Of a stretch of 64,000 nucleotides of DNA, positions 9,709-16,713 are shown piece after piece; position 1 is the first letter of the stretch; the number at the start of each line of letters is the position of its first letter. The DNA lies in contig CBDIDO010000001.1 of NCBI GenBank assembly GCA_965277735.1, positions 248,001 through 312,000 on the forward strand, read 5' to 3'. The notes beneath the pieces are model-generated. The model worked only from the letters and a program-made list of their open reading frames with translations, made no database searches and was not told where the DNA came from. This stretch comes from RH-AL1 sp965277735. GTDB taxonomy: Bacteria > Pseudomonadota > Alphaproteobacteria > Rhizobiales > Beijerinckiaceae. The translations under genes and the position numbers were made by a program.

Positions 9709-11205
9709 TCAGATCCTTCTGAGGCTGTCGTAGCGGGCACAATCGGCGATCGGCGCATGGCGCAGGGTCAGCGCGTCCGGCGTCATGATGGTGATCGGCG
9801 GCGTGGGATCGCGCTGCCGCGAGACGATGTTGATGATGACGTCGGCAGACGAGACGCCCTCGATCAGCGCCTCGGCACAGGCGCTCTCGACCGCCGGCAG
9901 TCCGTCGCTGAGCACCATGGCGAGGATCTTCGCCATCTGCCGGTCGCCGTCGTCGGAGCCGGCGAGCTTGCGGCGGATGCGATCGATCGCCTGCGGCAGC
10001 ACCCAGTCCTTGAACGGGGCGCCGTTGCGCAGCGCACCGGGCTTGCGGGCGAGGACCGGCACGTAGTGCCAGGGATCGCAGATGGTCGCGCCGCGGCCGA
10101 AGACGCGGCTATGCTCGGCGACGATGCGGCCGTCCTGGCGGATCACCACGCGGTCGGCATACGCCTGGATCTCGACGGGTCGTCCGACGGCGCTGGCGCT
10201 GACCGAGTACTTGTTGTTGTCGAAGCGCACGAGGCAGGTCTTCGAGACCGATGCCGGTAGCGCATGGAAGCCGTCGAACCGGCCGGCGTGGCGAACGAGG
10301 TGCGGCCGCTCGGCCTCGAACATCTCCCAGACGGTGCGATCGGTCAGTTCGGGATGGGGATGCGCCTTGGCATAGGCGACGCAGCGATCCAGCAGCATGC
10401 CATTCAGCTCGTCGTAGCTCTTCACGCGCAGCCGAGGCGTGAAGAAGCGCTCGCGGACAAGCCCGACCTGGTTCTCGACCTGGCCCTTCTCCCAGCCCGA
10501 CGCCGGCGTACAAGCGACCGGCTCGACAAGATGGTGCGCACACATCTGCAGGAAGCGACGATTGTAGCCGCGATCCTTGCCGACGAAGATCGTCTCCACC
10601 GCCGTCTTCATGTTGTCGTAGATGCCGCGCCGGCAGGCGCCCTTGAAGAAGGCGAACGCCCGGTCGTGCGCGTCGAAGACCATCTCCTGGCTCTCGCGCG
10701 GATAAGCTCGGACGAACATCATGCGGCTGTGACAGAGCCGGACGTGCGCCACCTTCACGGTCGTCGTCACGCCGCCGATCAGCACGATGTCGTGGCTCCA
10801 GTCGAACTGGAACGCCTCGCCCGGCGCGAAGGCCAACGGCACATAGGCTTCCGCGCTCGCCGCCGCGTGTCCCTTCACCCAGACCCGGGCATAGCGGCGA
10901 ACCGCGTCGTAGCCACCCTCGTAGCCGAGCGCCCGCAACTCCTCGAAGACCCGGATCAGTGTCAGGCGCTCCCGCGCCGCCTTTGTCGCGTTGCGGGCAA
11001 GCATCCGCTCGAGGTCGATCTTCCATCGCCCGAGCTTGGGCCGCGGCTGCACCTCGCGCTCGTAGGCAAACGACGTCGCGCCCGAGCGCAGCACCTTGCG
11101 CACCGTGTTGCGCGAGATCTTCAGGTCGCGGGCGATCTCCTTGATCGACTTGCCCTTGACCAGATGCTCCCGCCGTATCCGGCCGACCGTCTCCACAACC
11201 AACAT
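9709..11205 (-). CDS. istA: IS21 transposase IstA
   Basis: About 498 residues from MLVVETVGRIRREH. The N-terminus has the helix-turn-helix KSIKEIARDLKISRNTVRKV. The DDE catalytic core has the first Asp in EAFQFDWSHD, the second in the RGIYDNMKTAV segment and the Glu in GWEKGQVENQVG. The C-terminus carries the usual beta-rich domain with CLVRFDNNKYSVSASAVG. It is full length for IS21 and has no frameshift. Confidence 0.95.
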   Translation of the reverse strand: MLVVETVGRIRREHLVKGKSIKEIARDLKISRNTVRKVLRSGATSFAYEREVQPRPKLGRWKIDLERMLARNATKAARERLTLIRVFEELRALGYEGGYDAVRRYARVWVKGHAAASAEAYVPLAFAPGEAFQFDWSHDIVLIGGVTTTVKVAHVRLCHSRMMFVRAYPRESQEMVFDAHDRAFAFFKGACRRGIYDNMKTAVETIFVGKDRGYNRRFLQMCAHHLVEPVACTPASGWEKGQVENQVGLVRERFFTPRLRVKSYDELNGMLLDRCVAYAKAHPHPELTDRTVWEMFEAERPHLVRHAGRFDGFHALPASVSKTCLVRFDNNKYSVSASAVGRPVEIQAYADRVVIRQDGRIVAEHSRVFGRGATICDPWHYVPVLARKPGALRNGAPFKDWVLPQAIDRIRRKLAGSDDGDRQMAKILAMVLSDGLPAVESACAEALIEGVSSADVIINIVSRQRDPTPPITIMTPDALTLRHAPIADCARYDSLRRI

Positions 11206-11317
11206 CCCCGCCGCCCGCCCGCCGTCAAAACGGACAGCGCAACAGGCCAAGATTAAGGGGTCAGTTTTGGACGCCGATCACCCCGATAAGGGGGTCACTT
11301 TTGCAGGCCGAAACACA

Positions 11318-11325
11318 GCGATACC
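11318..11325. repeat. IS21 target-site duplication, right copy
   Basis: GCGATACC directly after the right IS terminus, identical to 8810-8817. From here the nuclease reading frame resumes as CAA TCT CTG (Gln-Ser-Leu). Confidence 0.95.
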
Positions 11326-12079
11326 AATCTCTGTCGCGCGACAGCGGCCTGTTCATCGATCCCGACGCGCCAGAACTTCGGAGCAACCCCCTCCAGCAAT
11401 TCTGGCGTGAGCATTGTCTCGCTCAAACCATGATCGCCAATGGCCTCTATGACGAAGGCCATTTCATTGTGATCGCGCCTCGCCTCAACCACCTCGCTCA
11501 AGGCGCGGCGGCCGTCTACGCGGATCACCTCCACGAACCGGGCCAAGGGCCTGTTTCGTTCGCCAATCTTCATCTCGAGACGTTCATCGACGCGCTCCGG
11601 AGTGCCGGGCACACCGACTACGCGCAGCAGCTTCATCGCCGCTATTGCGATTTCTGGCTGGTCGACGGCGAGATTGAGCTGGCGCTTGCTAAAGCGCAGA
11701 CCAAAACCCGCAAACCCAAGTCGAGCAAAACGCTCGAAGCCAAGGCAGCCTGATCTTCCACGATCGCAACACAACATCCAGCGTCATCATGGGCCGCTGC
11801 GCAAGCAGCGGCCCGTACCGGGGTCTGTCCGTTCCGCAATCAAAAAAGACGGGTAATTGTAAAAGGCAACTTGCTCGGTTGGGATCCCGCGATTGGCGAG
11901 AGGCGCGACATGACCAGTGGATTGTTCGTTAATTCACCGGCCATCTTTCTTGCCTCCAATCTTAGTTTCCAAACCCTCACAAGCCGCCCAAGTTCTCACT
12001 TCGTCGAAGGCTCATTGGTGTTTGATTTTCGCACATTGACATGCTATATGGTAGGAAAGTCGAACGGAGGTGCCGAGCG

Positions 12080-12403
12080 ATGGACGTCGATTTTTCCGAA
12101 GAGGCGCTGACAAACGACCTTCGCACTTGGTGGGACAACGAGGTCGGTGGCGCAGACAATCCATTCGCCGATCCGAAGCCGCCCGAAGGCACGATCTTCG
12201 ATGTGCTGCCCGCTATCGACTCGCTCGGCGTCATCAACGGGCTGCTCAGGATCGAAAAGCACGTCGGCTTCGAGGTGCCGTCTAGGGTGATCCGGCGCGG
12301 CGGCTACAGCGGCTTCGAAGATATGATGAGCGATCTCTTGCCCAAGGTGCGTGCTTTGGCTGAACGTCGCCGGCAGTCCATACGCAGGAAGGAAGCCGCA
12401 TGA
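12080..12403 (+). CDS. Small ACP-like protein, first gene of the nucleotide operon
   Basis: 107 residues. The ATG at 12080 has GGAGG 10 bases upstream. The pattern IDSLGVINGLLRIEKHVGF followed by EVPSRVI and FEDMMSDLLPKVRAL resembles acyl-carrier-protein folds: an Asp-Ser-Leu at a helix start, then an IE..GFEVP helix and a last D....L helix. In ACPs that Ser carries phosphopantetheine. The N-terminus (TWWDNEVGGADNPFADP) is not ACP-like. The stop overlaps the XRE start by 4 bases. The ACP resemblance is a pattern judgement; the protein may simply be an uncharacterised operon-specific component. Confidence 0.6.
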   Translation: MDVDFSEEALTNDLRTWWDNEVGGADNPFADPKPPEGTIFDVLPAIDSLGVINGLLRIEKHVGFEVPSRVIRRGGYSGFEDMMSDLLPKVRALAERRRQSIRRKEAA

Positions 12404-12783
12404 CCCAGGCGAAACGCATCGGACGAGCCGCCCCAACCTCCGGCGACACGGACGGTGTCGATCGTCAGGAACTCGGCGCCCGGCTACGGAAAGCGCGCGA
12501 ATACCTTCGCTTGTCGCAGGACGAAGTCGCGCGAGCGCTCGACGTGCCACGCTCGGCGATCTCTCTAATGGAAGCGGGCCAGCGAAAGGTGGACGCTTTT
12601 GAACTCAAACGCCTAGCTGAAATCTATCAGCGTCCGATCGCTTTCTTCACCGGCGAAGCCGGCGAGCCGGCCCCAGTTCCAGAGACCGTCCAGCATCTCG
12701 CCCGCACGGCCGCGAAGCTGACCGACCGTGACCGGGAGGAGCTGCTGGCCTTTGCCCAATTTCTTCAGACGCGCGGTCGCTGA
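12400..12783 (+). CDS. XRE-family transcriptional regulator of the operon
   Basis: 127 residues. Residues about 24-85 form a classic Cro/CI helix-turn-helix: LGARLRKAREYLRLSQDEV, then VPRSAISLMEAGQRKVDAFE, followed by LAEIYQRPIAFFTG, which is typical of XRE proteins that pair with ImmA/IrrE peptidases. The C-terminal part (KLTDRDREELLAFAQFLQ) is a short helix. It overlaps both neighbours (4 bases upstream, 1 base downstream), so it is a fixed operon member and probably represses the operon until the adjacent peptidase acts. Confidence 0.88.
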   Translation: MTQAKRIGRAAPTSGDTDGVDRQELGARLRKAREYLRLSQDEVARALDVPRSAISLMEAGQRKVDAFELKRLAEIYQRPIAFFTGEAGEPAPVPETVQHLARTAAKLTDRDREELLAFAQFLQTRGR

Positions 12784-13787
12784 TGGCTCGGCGCGAAGCA
12801 GTTCTCGAAGGCGCGCAGAGCGCCGCTCGTCTTCAAGAGCGGTTGGACGTGCGTGCCCAAGTTGAGGCTCGCGCCGGTTCGATTGACGTGTTCGGCGCGA
12901 TCATTGCTCTCGACACGCCCCTTATCTTCCGGCCGCTCCAAGGCTTGCTTGGAGCCTGCATCCCCGGTCCGGGCATCATTATCTCCACTGAACGGCCATT
13001 GCCGATTCAGCGGTTTACCGGTGCGCACGAGCTTGGTCACGTCGCGCTCGGCCATGACATCAGCTTGGACGGCGAGGAGATCCTCACTCGCATCGGCCAC
13101 AACAGTGGCCAAGCGCGCCTCGACGACCTAGAAATTGCCGCCGATAGCTTCGCGTCTAGCTTCTTGCTGCCAAAATGGCTGCTCCAGATGCACGCACGCC
13201 GACAGGGCTGGGATAGGGCCAGCATGGCCGACCCACAATGCGTCTACCAGCTCTCCTTGCGCGTGGGAGCGAGCTACCAGGCGACCTGCGTCGCGCTCGA
13301 GCGCCACGATATCATCGACAGCGGGACCCGCGAAGCGCTGCTCTCTAAGCCACGCCGCGCCATCAAGGCCGAGTTGCTCGATGGGGTCGAAGTCGACAAC
13401 TTCTTCCCTGACGTCTGGCTGCTTACCGAGCACGACGAAAACTCGACGATCGAGGGCCAGCCCGACGACGTGTTCGTGCTGCGGCTCGCCGAGCAGGGCG
13501 GCGCAGGCTATCTTTGGACGACAACTGGGCTGGTCGAATCCGGGTTCGCCATCTTGCGCGACCAGCGTGAAATTCCGCCGCCCGACCTCGCGATCGGCGG
13601 TCCGGTCACGCGCGCCGTCACAGCGCGGCGAGCCGAGCCGGCGAAGGGCAGCTTCTCGCTTGAATTACGCCGTCCTTGGCTGAAAACCGGCATGCCGCTT
13701 GCCGCTCTGCGGGTCGCCTACGATCTGCAGGGCAAAGAGAGCGGCTTACCACGCGCGACCCGGCGCCACCTTCGGCTCGCGGCTTGA
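12783..13787 (+). CDS. ImmA/IrrE-type metallopeptidase
   Basis: 334 residues. Residues about 75-135 hold the zinc peptidase motif HELGHVALGH (82-91) and the following EIAADSFASSFLLP helix with the likely third metal-ligand acid. ImmA/IrrE proteins cleave partner XRE repressors; the partner gene is directly upstream with a 1-base stop/start overlap. The extra C-terminal region (about 200-334) is longer than in minimal ImmA and may sense the activating signal. A role as derepressing protease for the operon is inferred from family and gene order. Confidence 0.85.
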   Translation: MARREAVLEGAQSAARLQERLDVRAQVEARAGSIDVFGAIIALDTPLIFRPLQGLLGACIPGPGIIISTERPLPIQRFTGAHELGHVALGHDISLDGEEILTRIGHNSGQARLDDLEIAADSFASSFLLPKWLLQMHARRQGWDRASMADPQCVYQLSLRVGASYQATCVALERHDIIDSGTREALLSKPRRAIKAELLDGVEVDNFFPDVWLLTEHDENSTIEGQPDDVFVLRLAEQGGAGYLWTTTGLVESGFAILRDQREIPPPDLAIGGPVTRAVTARRAEPAKGSFSLELRRPWLKTGMPLAALRVAYDLQGKESGLPRATRRHLRLAA

Positions 13788-14443
13788 TGGCAATCACAAT
13801 GGTGCGCGACCTCCGCCCGCAGCTCGGACCAGCCCGGAATCAAGGAAGCCGACCGACCTGCATCGCCTTTGCGTTCAGCGATGGCCACGCCGCCGTGCGC
13901 CGGGCTCAACAGCCTATGTCGGTCGAGCACCTCTATTTCCACGCTGTCCAGCGGACGCCAGGACGCGACCCCCGCGGCGGTGTTAACATGCCGACCTGCA
14001 GCGCTGCGCTTGGCGTCGATGGCCAGTGCATCGACACCGGGTGGCCCTACCTGGATCCACTTGACGACGCGAAAAACTGGTTGCCTCCAGCCACCGCCAC
14101 GCCGACCTTCCGGCGGCGGTCGGAAACAACAACGAACTCGACCGACGCCGTCACGGCCGAACTCGATGCCGACCGCCCCGTAATTGTCGCCCTTCTTCTC
14201 GGCGAGCGGTTCTACGCGCCCGATTCCGACGGGCGGGTGAGACCAGGTCCAGCTGACAGCGACACCGACTACCATGCAGTGCTTGCAGTCGGCCACGGCC
14301 GGGATGAGGCCGATCCCTACCTGCTCGTGCGGAACTCCTGGGGCGCCGAGTGGGGCCTGGAAGGTCACGCCTGGATCTCGGCACCGTACCTCGCCCCCCG
14401 CATCTACGCGCTCGCCAGCTTTCCTTCAGAGGAGATAGTCTGA
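13787..14443 (+). CDS. Papain-like (C1 family) cysteine protease
   Basis: 218 residues from the ATG overlapping the previous stop (TGATG). The fold markers of C1 peptidases are clear: the oxyanion Gln and nucleophile Cys in RNQGSRPTCIAFAFSDGHAA, the catalytic His in DTDYHAVLAVGHG, and Asn in LVRNSWGAEWGLEGHAWI. There is no propeptide and no signal peptide, so it should be active in the cytoplasm. Papain-like enzymes beside nucleotide enzymes in such a compact operon are unusual. It may process another operon product or act as an effector. Confidence 0.85.
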   Translation: MAITMVRDLRPQLGPARNQGSRPTCIAFAFSDGHAAVRRAQQPMSVEHLYFHAVQRTPGRDPRGGVNMPTCSAALGVDGQCIDTGWPYLDPLDDAKNWLPPATATPTFRRRSETTTNSTDAVTAELDADRPVIVALLLGERFYAPDSDGRVRPGPADSDTDYHAVLAVGHGRDEADPYLLVRNSWGAEWGLEGHAWISAPYLAPRIYALASFPSEEIV

Positions 14444-15249
14444 TGAAACCGATTCAGGCCTTCACCTGCGTCGACGCATGGCTGCAGGGGTGCGAACACT
14501 TGCTCGCGCAAGAACAGGACGCTTGGCGCGACTACAACATTGTCAGCGAGATCGCGGAGCCGCTGACGTTGCCGCCCAACGATGTTGTCGACATTCTAAG
14601 CCGCTTCCTGATTGATCGCGGCGGCCTCCCTTTCAGCACAGTCGTCAACACGATCTTCCCCGCGCAGTTATATCAGCGCCACGGGGCCGCGGGCGTCTAC
14701 GAGCGCTACGTCTCGGACGTGCTGCCGGAGGTCCTTAAGCACCCAGATTGTGCCTGGGGCACCTACGCCCAGCGCATCCTGTGCCGGGTGGACCCAGACG
14801 GGAGCGAGTTTAGCCCGTTGAAGGTGCTCATCGCGAAGTTGAAGACGCAGCTCTCGATCAACGGCACAAACCGCGGCACCTACGAGCTCGGGATCGTAGA
14901 CCCGATCCTCGACATCCCGATCTACAACCCAGCAAGCAGCGATCGCAATCGCCCAAACGGCGGCCCATGCCTGAGTCATATCAGCGTCAAGCTGACTGCC
15001 GATCACCGGCTCATGCTTACGGGCTTCTACCGATCGCATTACTGGATCCAGCGCGCCCTCGGAAATCTGTTCGGGCTCGCCCACCTCCAGAACTTCATCG
15101 CGCAGGAGGCAGGTCTAAAGCTGGGGCCGCTCGTGTGCCATTCTTCGATGGCACAGCTCGAGCTGGCATCGAAGAGGTGGGGTGCCGGTCACGTTCGCGA
15201 CCTCGTCGCGCGCTGCCGCCAAGCCCATTCGATAGCCACCGCCGCGTGA
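14443..15249 (+). CDS. Thymidylate-synthase-like protein
   Basis: 268 residues. The C-terminal 95 fit the thymidylate synthase fold: GGPCLSHISVKL aligns with the catalytic PCH region (Cys176 kept, His replaced by Leu), LMLTGFYRSHYW with the phosphate-binding Arg-Ser (R197, S198), and ALGNLFGLAHLQNFIAQEAG with the substrate-binding Asn helix (N208). The Asp after Arg-Ser in classical enzymes is absent. Phage relatives hydroxymethylate dUMP or dCMP, so a pyrimidine-modifying reaction is plausible. GAGGAG precedes the ATG, which shares one base with the protease stop. Confidence 0.7.
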   Translation: MKPIQAFTCVDAWLQGCEHLLAQEQDAWRDYNIVSEIAEPLTLPPNDVVDILSRFLIDRGGLPFSTVVNTIFPAQLYQRHGAAGVYERYVSDVLPEVLKHPDCAWGTYAQRILCRVDPDGSEFSPLKVLIAKLKTQLSINGTNRGTYELGIVDPILDIPIYNPASSDRNRPNGGPCLSHISVKLTADHRLMLTGFYRSHYWIQRALGNLFGLAHLQNFIAQEAGLKLGPLVCHSSMAQLELASKRWGAGHVRDLVARCRQAHSIATAA

Positions 15250-15257
15250 GGACCTGC

Positions 15258-15854
15258 ATGACCCTGACTAGTTCGTCGGCCCTGCTCGACCTTCAATGGA
15301 CCCAGCTTTTGCACGACGAGCGCTACCACAAGGACGTCGTTATAATGCCCTTGGGCGAGCGCGTGAAACACATGGCCCTGCACATGGCCAAGTATGTAGG
15401 GTATCTCGCCGATGTAGATGGCGACGCCCCCGAGCGCGTGTCACGCATTCTTACTGACGCCTTCATCATCACCCTGGCGACAGCCAACACGCTCAATCAG
15501 GACCTCGGGCGCAACCTCGGCGCTCCCACCAACAGCAGCTCAGATTTGGCCACACTCGGGCACGAGCTGGCAGGCGAGGTCGGGACAATGAACGATCTTT
15601 CAAGGCTGCTTCGCGCCTTCGCTCGCCACTCCGGCGCGCTCGCCAAGGCATGCGAGTCGCTTGACCATATGGAACCGTTCCCGTTTCGGAACGCGATGTG
15701 CGAGAGCAACCTCGCCTTGTTCAAGCTGGTGGTGTCGGCAGCGGCTGCGCGATCGCTTAACCTGAGCGCGCTCTACGCCGCTCGGCTGCGCATGGTTGAG
15801 GAGCGGTCCATTTTCGACGCTCGCCTGCGCGCCGCGCAAGCCATAGCCCGATGA
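15258..15854 (+). CDS. Helical protein resembling MazG-like NTP pyrophosphohydrolases
   Basis: 198 residues, almost entirely alpha-helical. RVKHMALHMAKYVGYLADVD followed by LTDAFIITLATANTLNQDLG mirrors the helix pair of all-alpha NTP pyrophosphohydrolases, where the second helix normally reads as a D..I....AN.L..DL pattern. The acidic ExxE metal ligands of the first helix are replaced by His/Lys, so catalysis is doubtful. It starts 9 bases after the TS-like gene and overlaps the next by 4 bases. The family call is an inference from pattern and neighbours. Confidence 0.5.
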   Translation: MTLTSSSALLDLQWTQLLHDERYHKDVVIMPLGERVKHMALHMAKYVGYLADVDGDAPERVSRILTDAFIITLATANTLNQDLGRNLGAPTNSSSDLATLGHELAGEVGTMNDLSRLLRAFARHSGALAKACESLDHMEPFPFRNAMCESNLALFKLVVSAAAARSLNLSALYAARLRMVEERSIFDARLRAAQAIAR

Positions 15855-16687
15855 GCTACTGGAGCGGGGAGGCCCTTGCCGAGCGTCTCCCTAATCTCGT
15901 CTCGCCGTACGACGCCGCACAGATCGACTGCGCGGCCTATCGACTGCGTGTTGGGCCGGAGGCCTACATCTCACCCACGGGCGAGGCGAAGGACGCGGCG
16001 ATTAAGACCAGGGTGCCGCTCGATCCGGGCGAAGCGTTCACCGTGCCGCCGGGCCAGTTCGCGTTTCTTCTCACGGAGGAGCGGGTCACCGTGCCGAAGG
16101 CGGCGTTGGCCTTTATCTCTATAAGGGCCACCGTGAAGTTCAGGGGGCTCGTAAACGTTTCGGGGTTCCACGTCGACCCCGGCTACAGCGGCCGCCTTGT
16201 TTTCTCGGTTTTTAATGCTGGGCCGGCCCCGGTCCATCTCGCGCGCGGCGACGAATGCTTCCTTATCTGGTACGCCGATCTGGACCGCAACACTGAACTT
16301 GCAAAGACGGGTCCTGGCTTCGACGACATCCCGACCAAGCTCATCAATCCCATCGCCGGCGAAATCCAGTCGTTCGCCGGGCTGCTCGCCAAGATCGAAG
16401 CCACTGAAAAGAGGATGGACGCGGTCAGCCACGAGCAGAACCTTGTGCGCGTGATCGGCCTTGTCCTTTTGGCTGCGATTGTCGGATGGTTCATCCGCGA
16501 GGTGACCACCCCGCGAAACGTCCCCGCTCCGCCGACCGCGGCTCAGGTCCCGACCACCCCTGCCAACACGCCGGAACGCGCCGAAACGCGCTCAGCGTTG
16601 CCGGCTCAGCCTTTAAATCCGCCCGAAAGTTCGTCTAGTAGGGTCGCACCGCGGGCGCCGCAGCTAACCACGCCCACGAATCAGTGA
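15851..16687 (+). CDS. dCTP deaminase/dUTPase-like protein with a C-terminal membrane anchor
   Basis: 278 residues. Residues 1-165 follow the Dcd/dUTPase beta-barrel: FLLTEERVTVPKAALAFISI, then FRGLVNVSGFHVDPGYSG and RLVFSVFNAG, then LARGDECFLIWYADLD. Where E. coli Dcd has its catalytic Glu in LEFYN, this protein has Ser119 (LVFSVFN), so dCTP deamination is not expected; dUTPase activity or nucleotide sensing remain possible. A coiled segment (174-195) leads to one hydrophobic helix (about 198-215, VRVIGLVLLAAIVGWFI) and a Pro/Thr-rich tail. It is probably membrane-attached. It overlaps the preceding gene by 4 bases. Confidence 0.75.
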   Translation: MSYWSGEALAERLPNLVSPYDAAQIDCAAYRLRVGPEAYISPTGEAKDAAIKTRVPLDPGEAFTVPPGQFAFLLTEERVTVPKAALAFISIRATVKFRGLVNVSGFHVDPGYSGRLVFSVFNAGPAPVHLARGDECFLIWYADLDRNTELAKTGPGFDDIPTKLINPIAGEIQSFAGLLAKIEATEKRMDAVSHEQNLVRVIGLVLLAAIVGWFIREVTTPRNVPAPPTAAQVPTTPANTPERAETRSALPAQPLNPPESSSSRVAPRAPQLTTPTNQ

Positions 16688-16713
16688 CGCGGTAACTGCT
16701 CGCCGGCGTATTG

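Larger units (their letters stand above)
8818..11317. mobile_element. IS21 family insertion sequence, 2500 bp
   Basis: The ends are imperfect inverted repeats about 27 bp long that share the outer TGT, an inner TCGGC block and a TGACCCC block; left TGTCAATCGGCTCGCAATG pairs with right TGTGTTTCGGCCTGCAAAA read inward. A second internal repeat (TGATCGGCGTCCAA, then TGACCCC) occurs at both ends, as expected for the multiple terminal repeats of IS21. It encodes istA and istB on the minus strand and is flanked by the 8-bp duplication GCGATACC. All parts look intact, so the element may still move and its insertion appears recent. Confidence 0.95.
8196..11753 (+). pseudogene. PGN_0703-like putative nuclease gene split by IS21
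   Basis: Two open pieces, 8196-8817 and 11326-11753, belong to one gene. Removing the element and one target copy gives a continuous 349-residue frame across PPKERY-QSLSRDSGLF. The product resembles PGN_0703-type predicted restriction endonucleases: a helical N-terminus, then GFVAFEVKYSET, which looks like the E-x-K part of a PD-(D/E)XK site, and a C-terminal ARLNHLAQGAAAVYADHL region typical of the family. GGAGG lies ahead of the ATG at 8196. As it stands the first piece ends in IS sequence after residue 207, leaving the motif but not the C-terminal third. Confidence 0.8.

Noticed and set aside
9277..11256. Long plus-strand frames across istA and istB
   Set aside because: Antisense shadows; the minus strand shows intact IstA/IstB motifs and the element ends fit.
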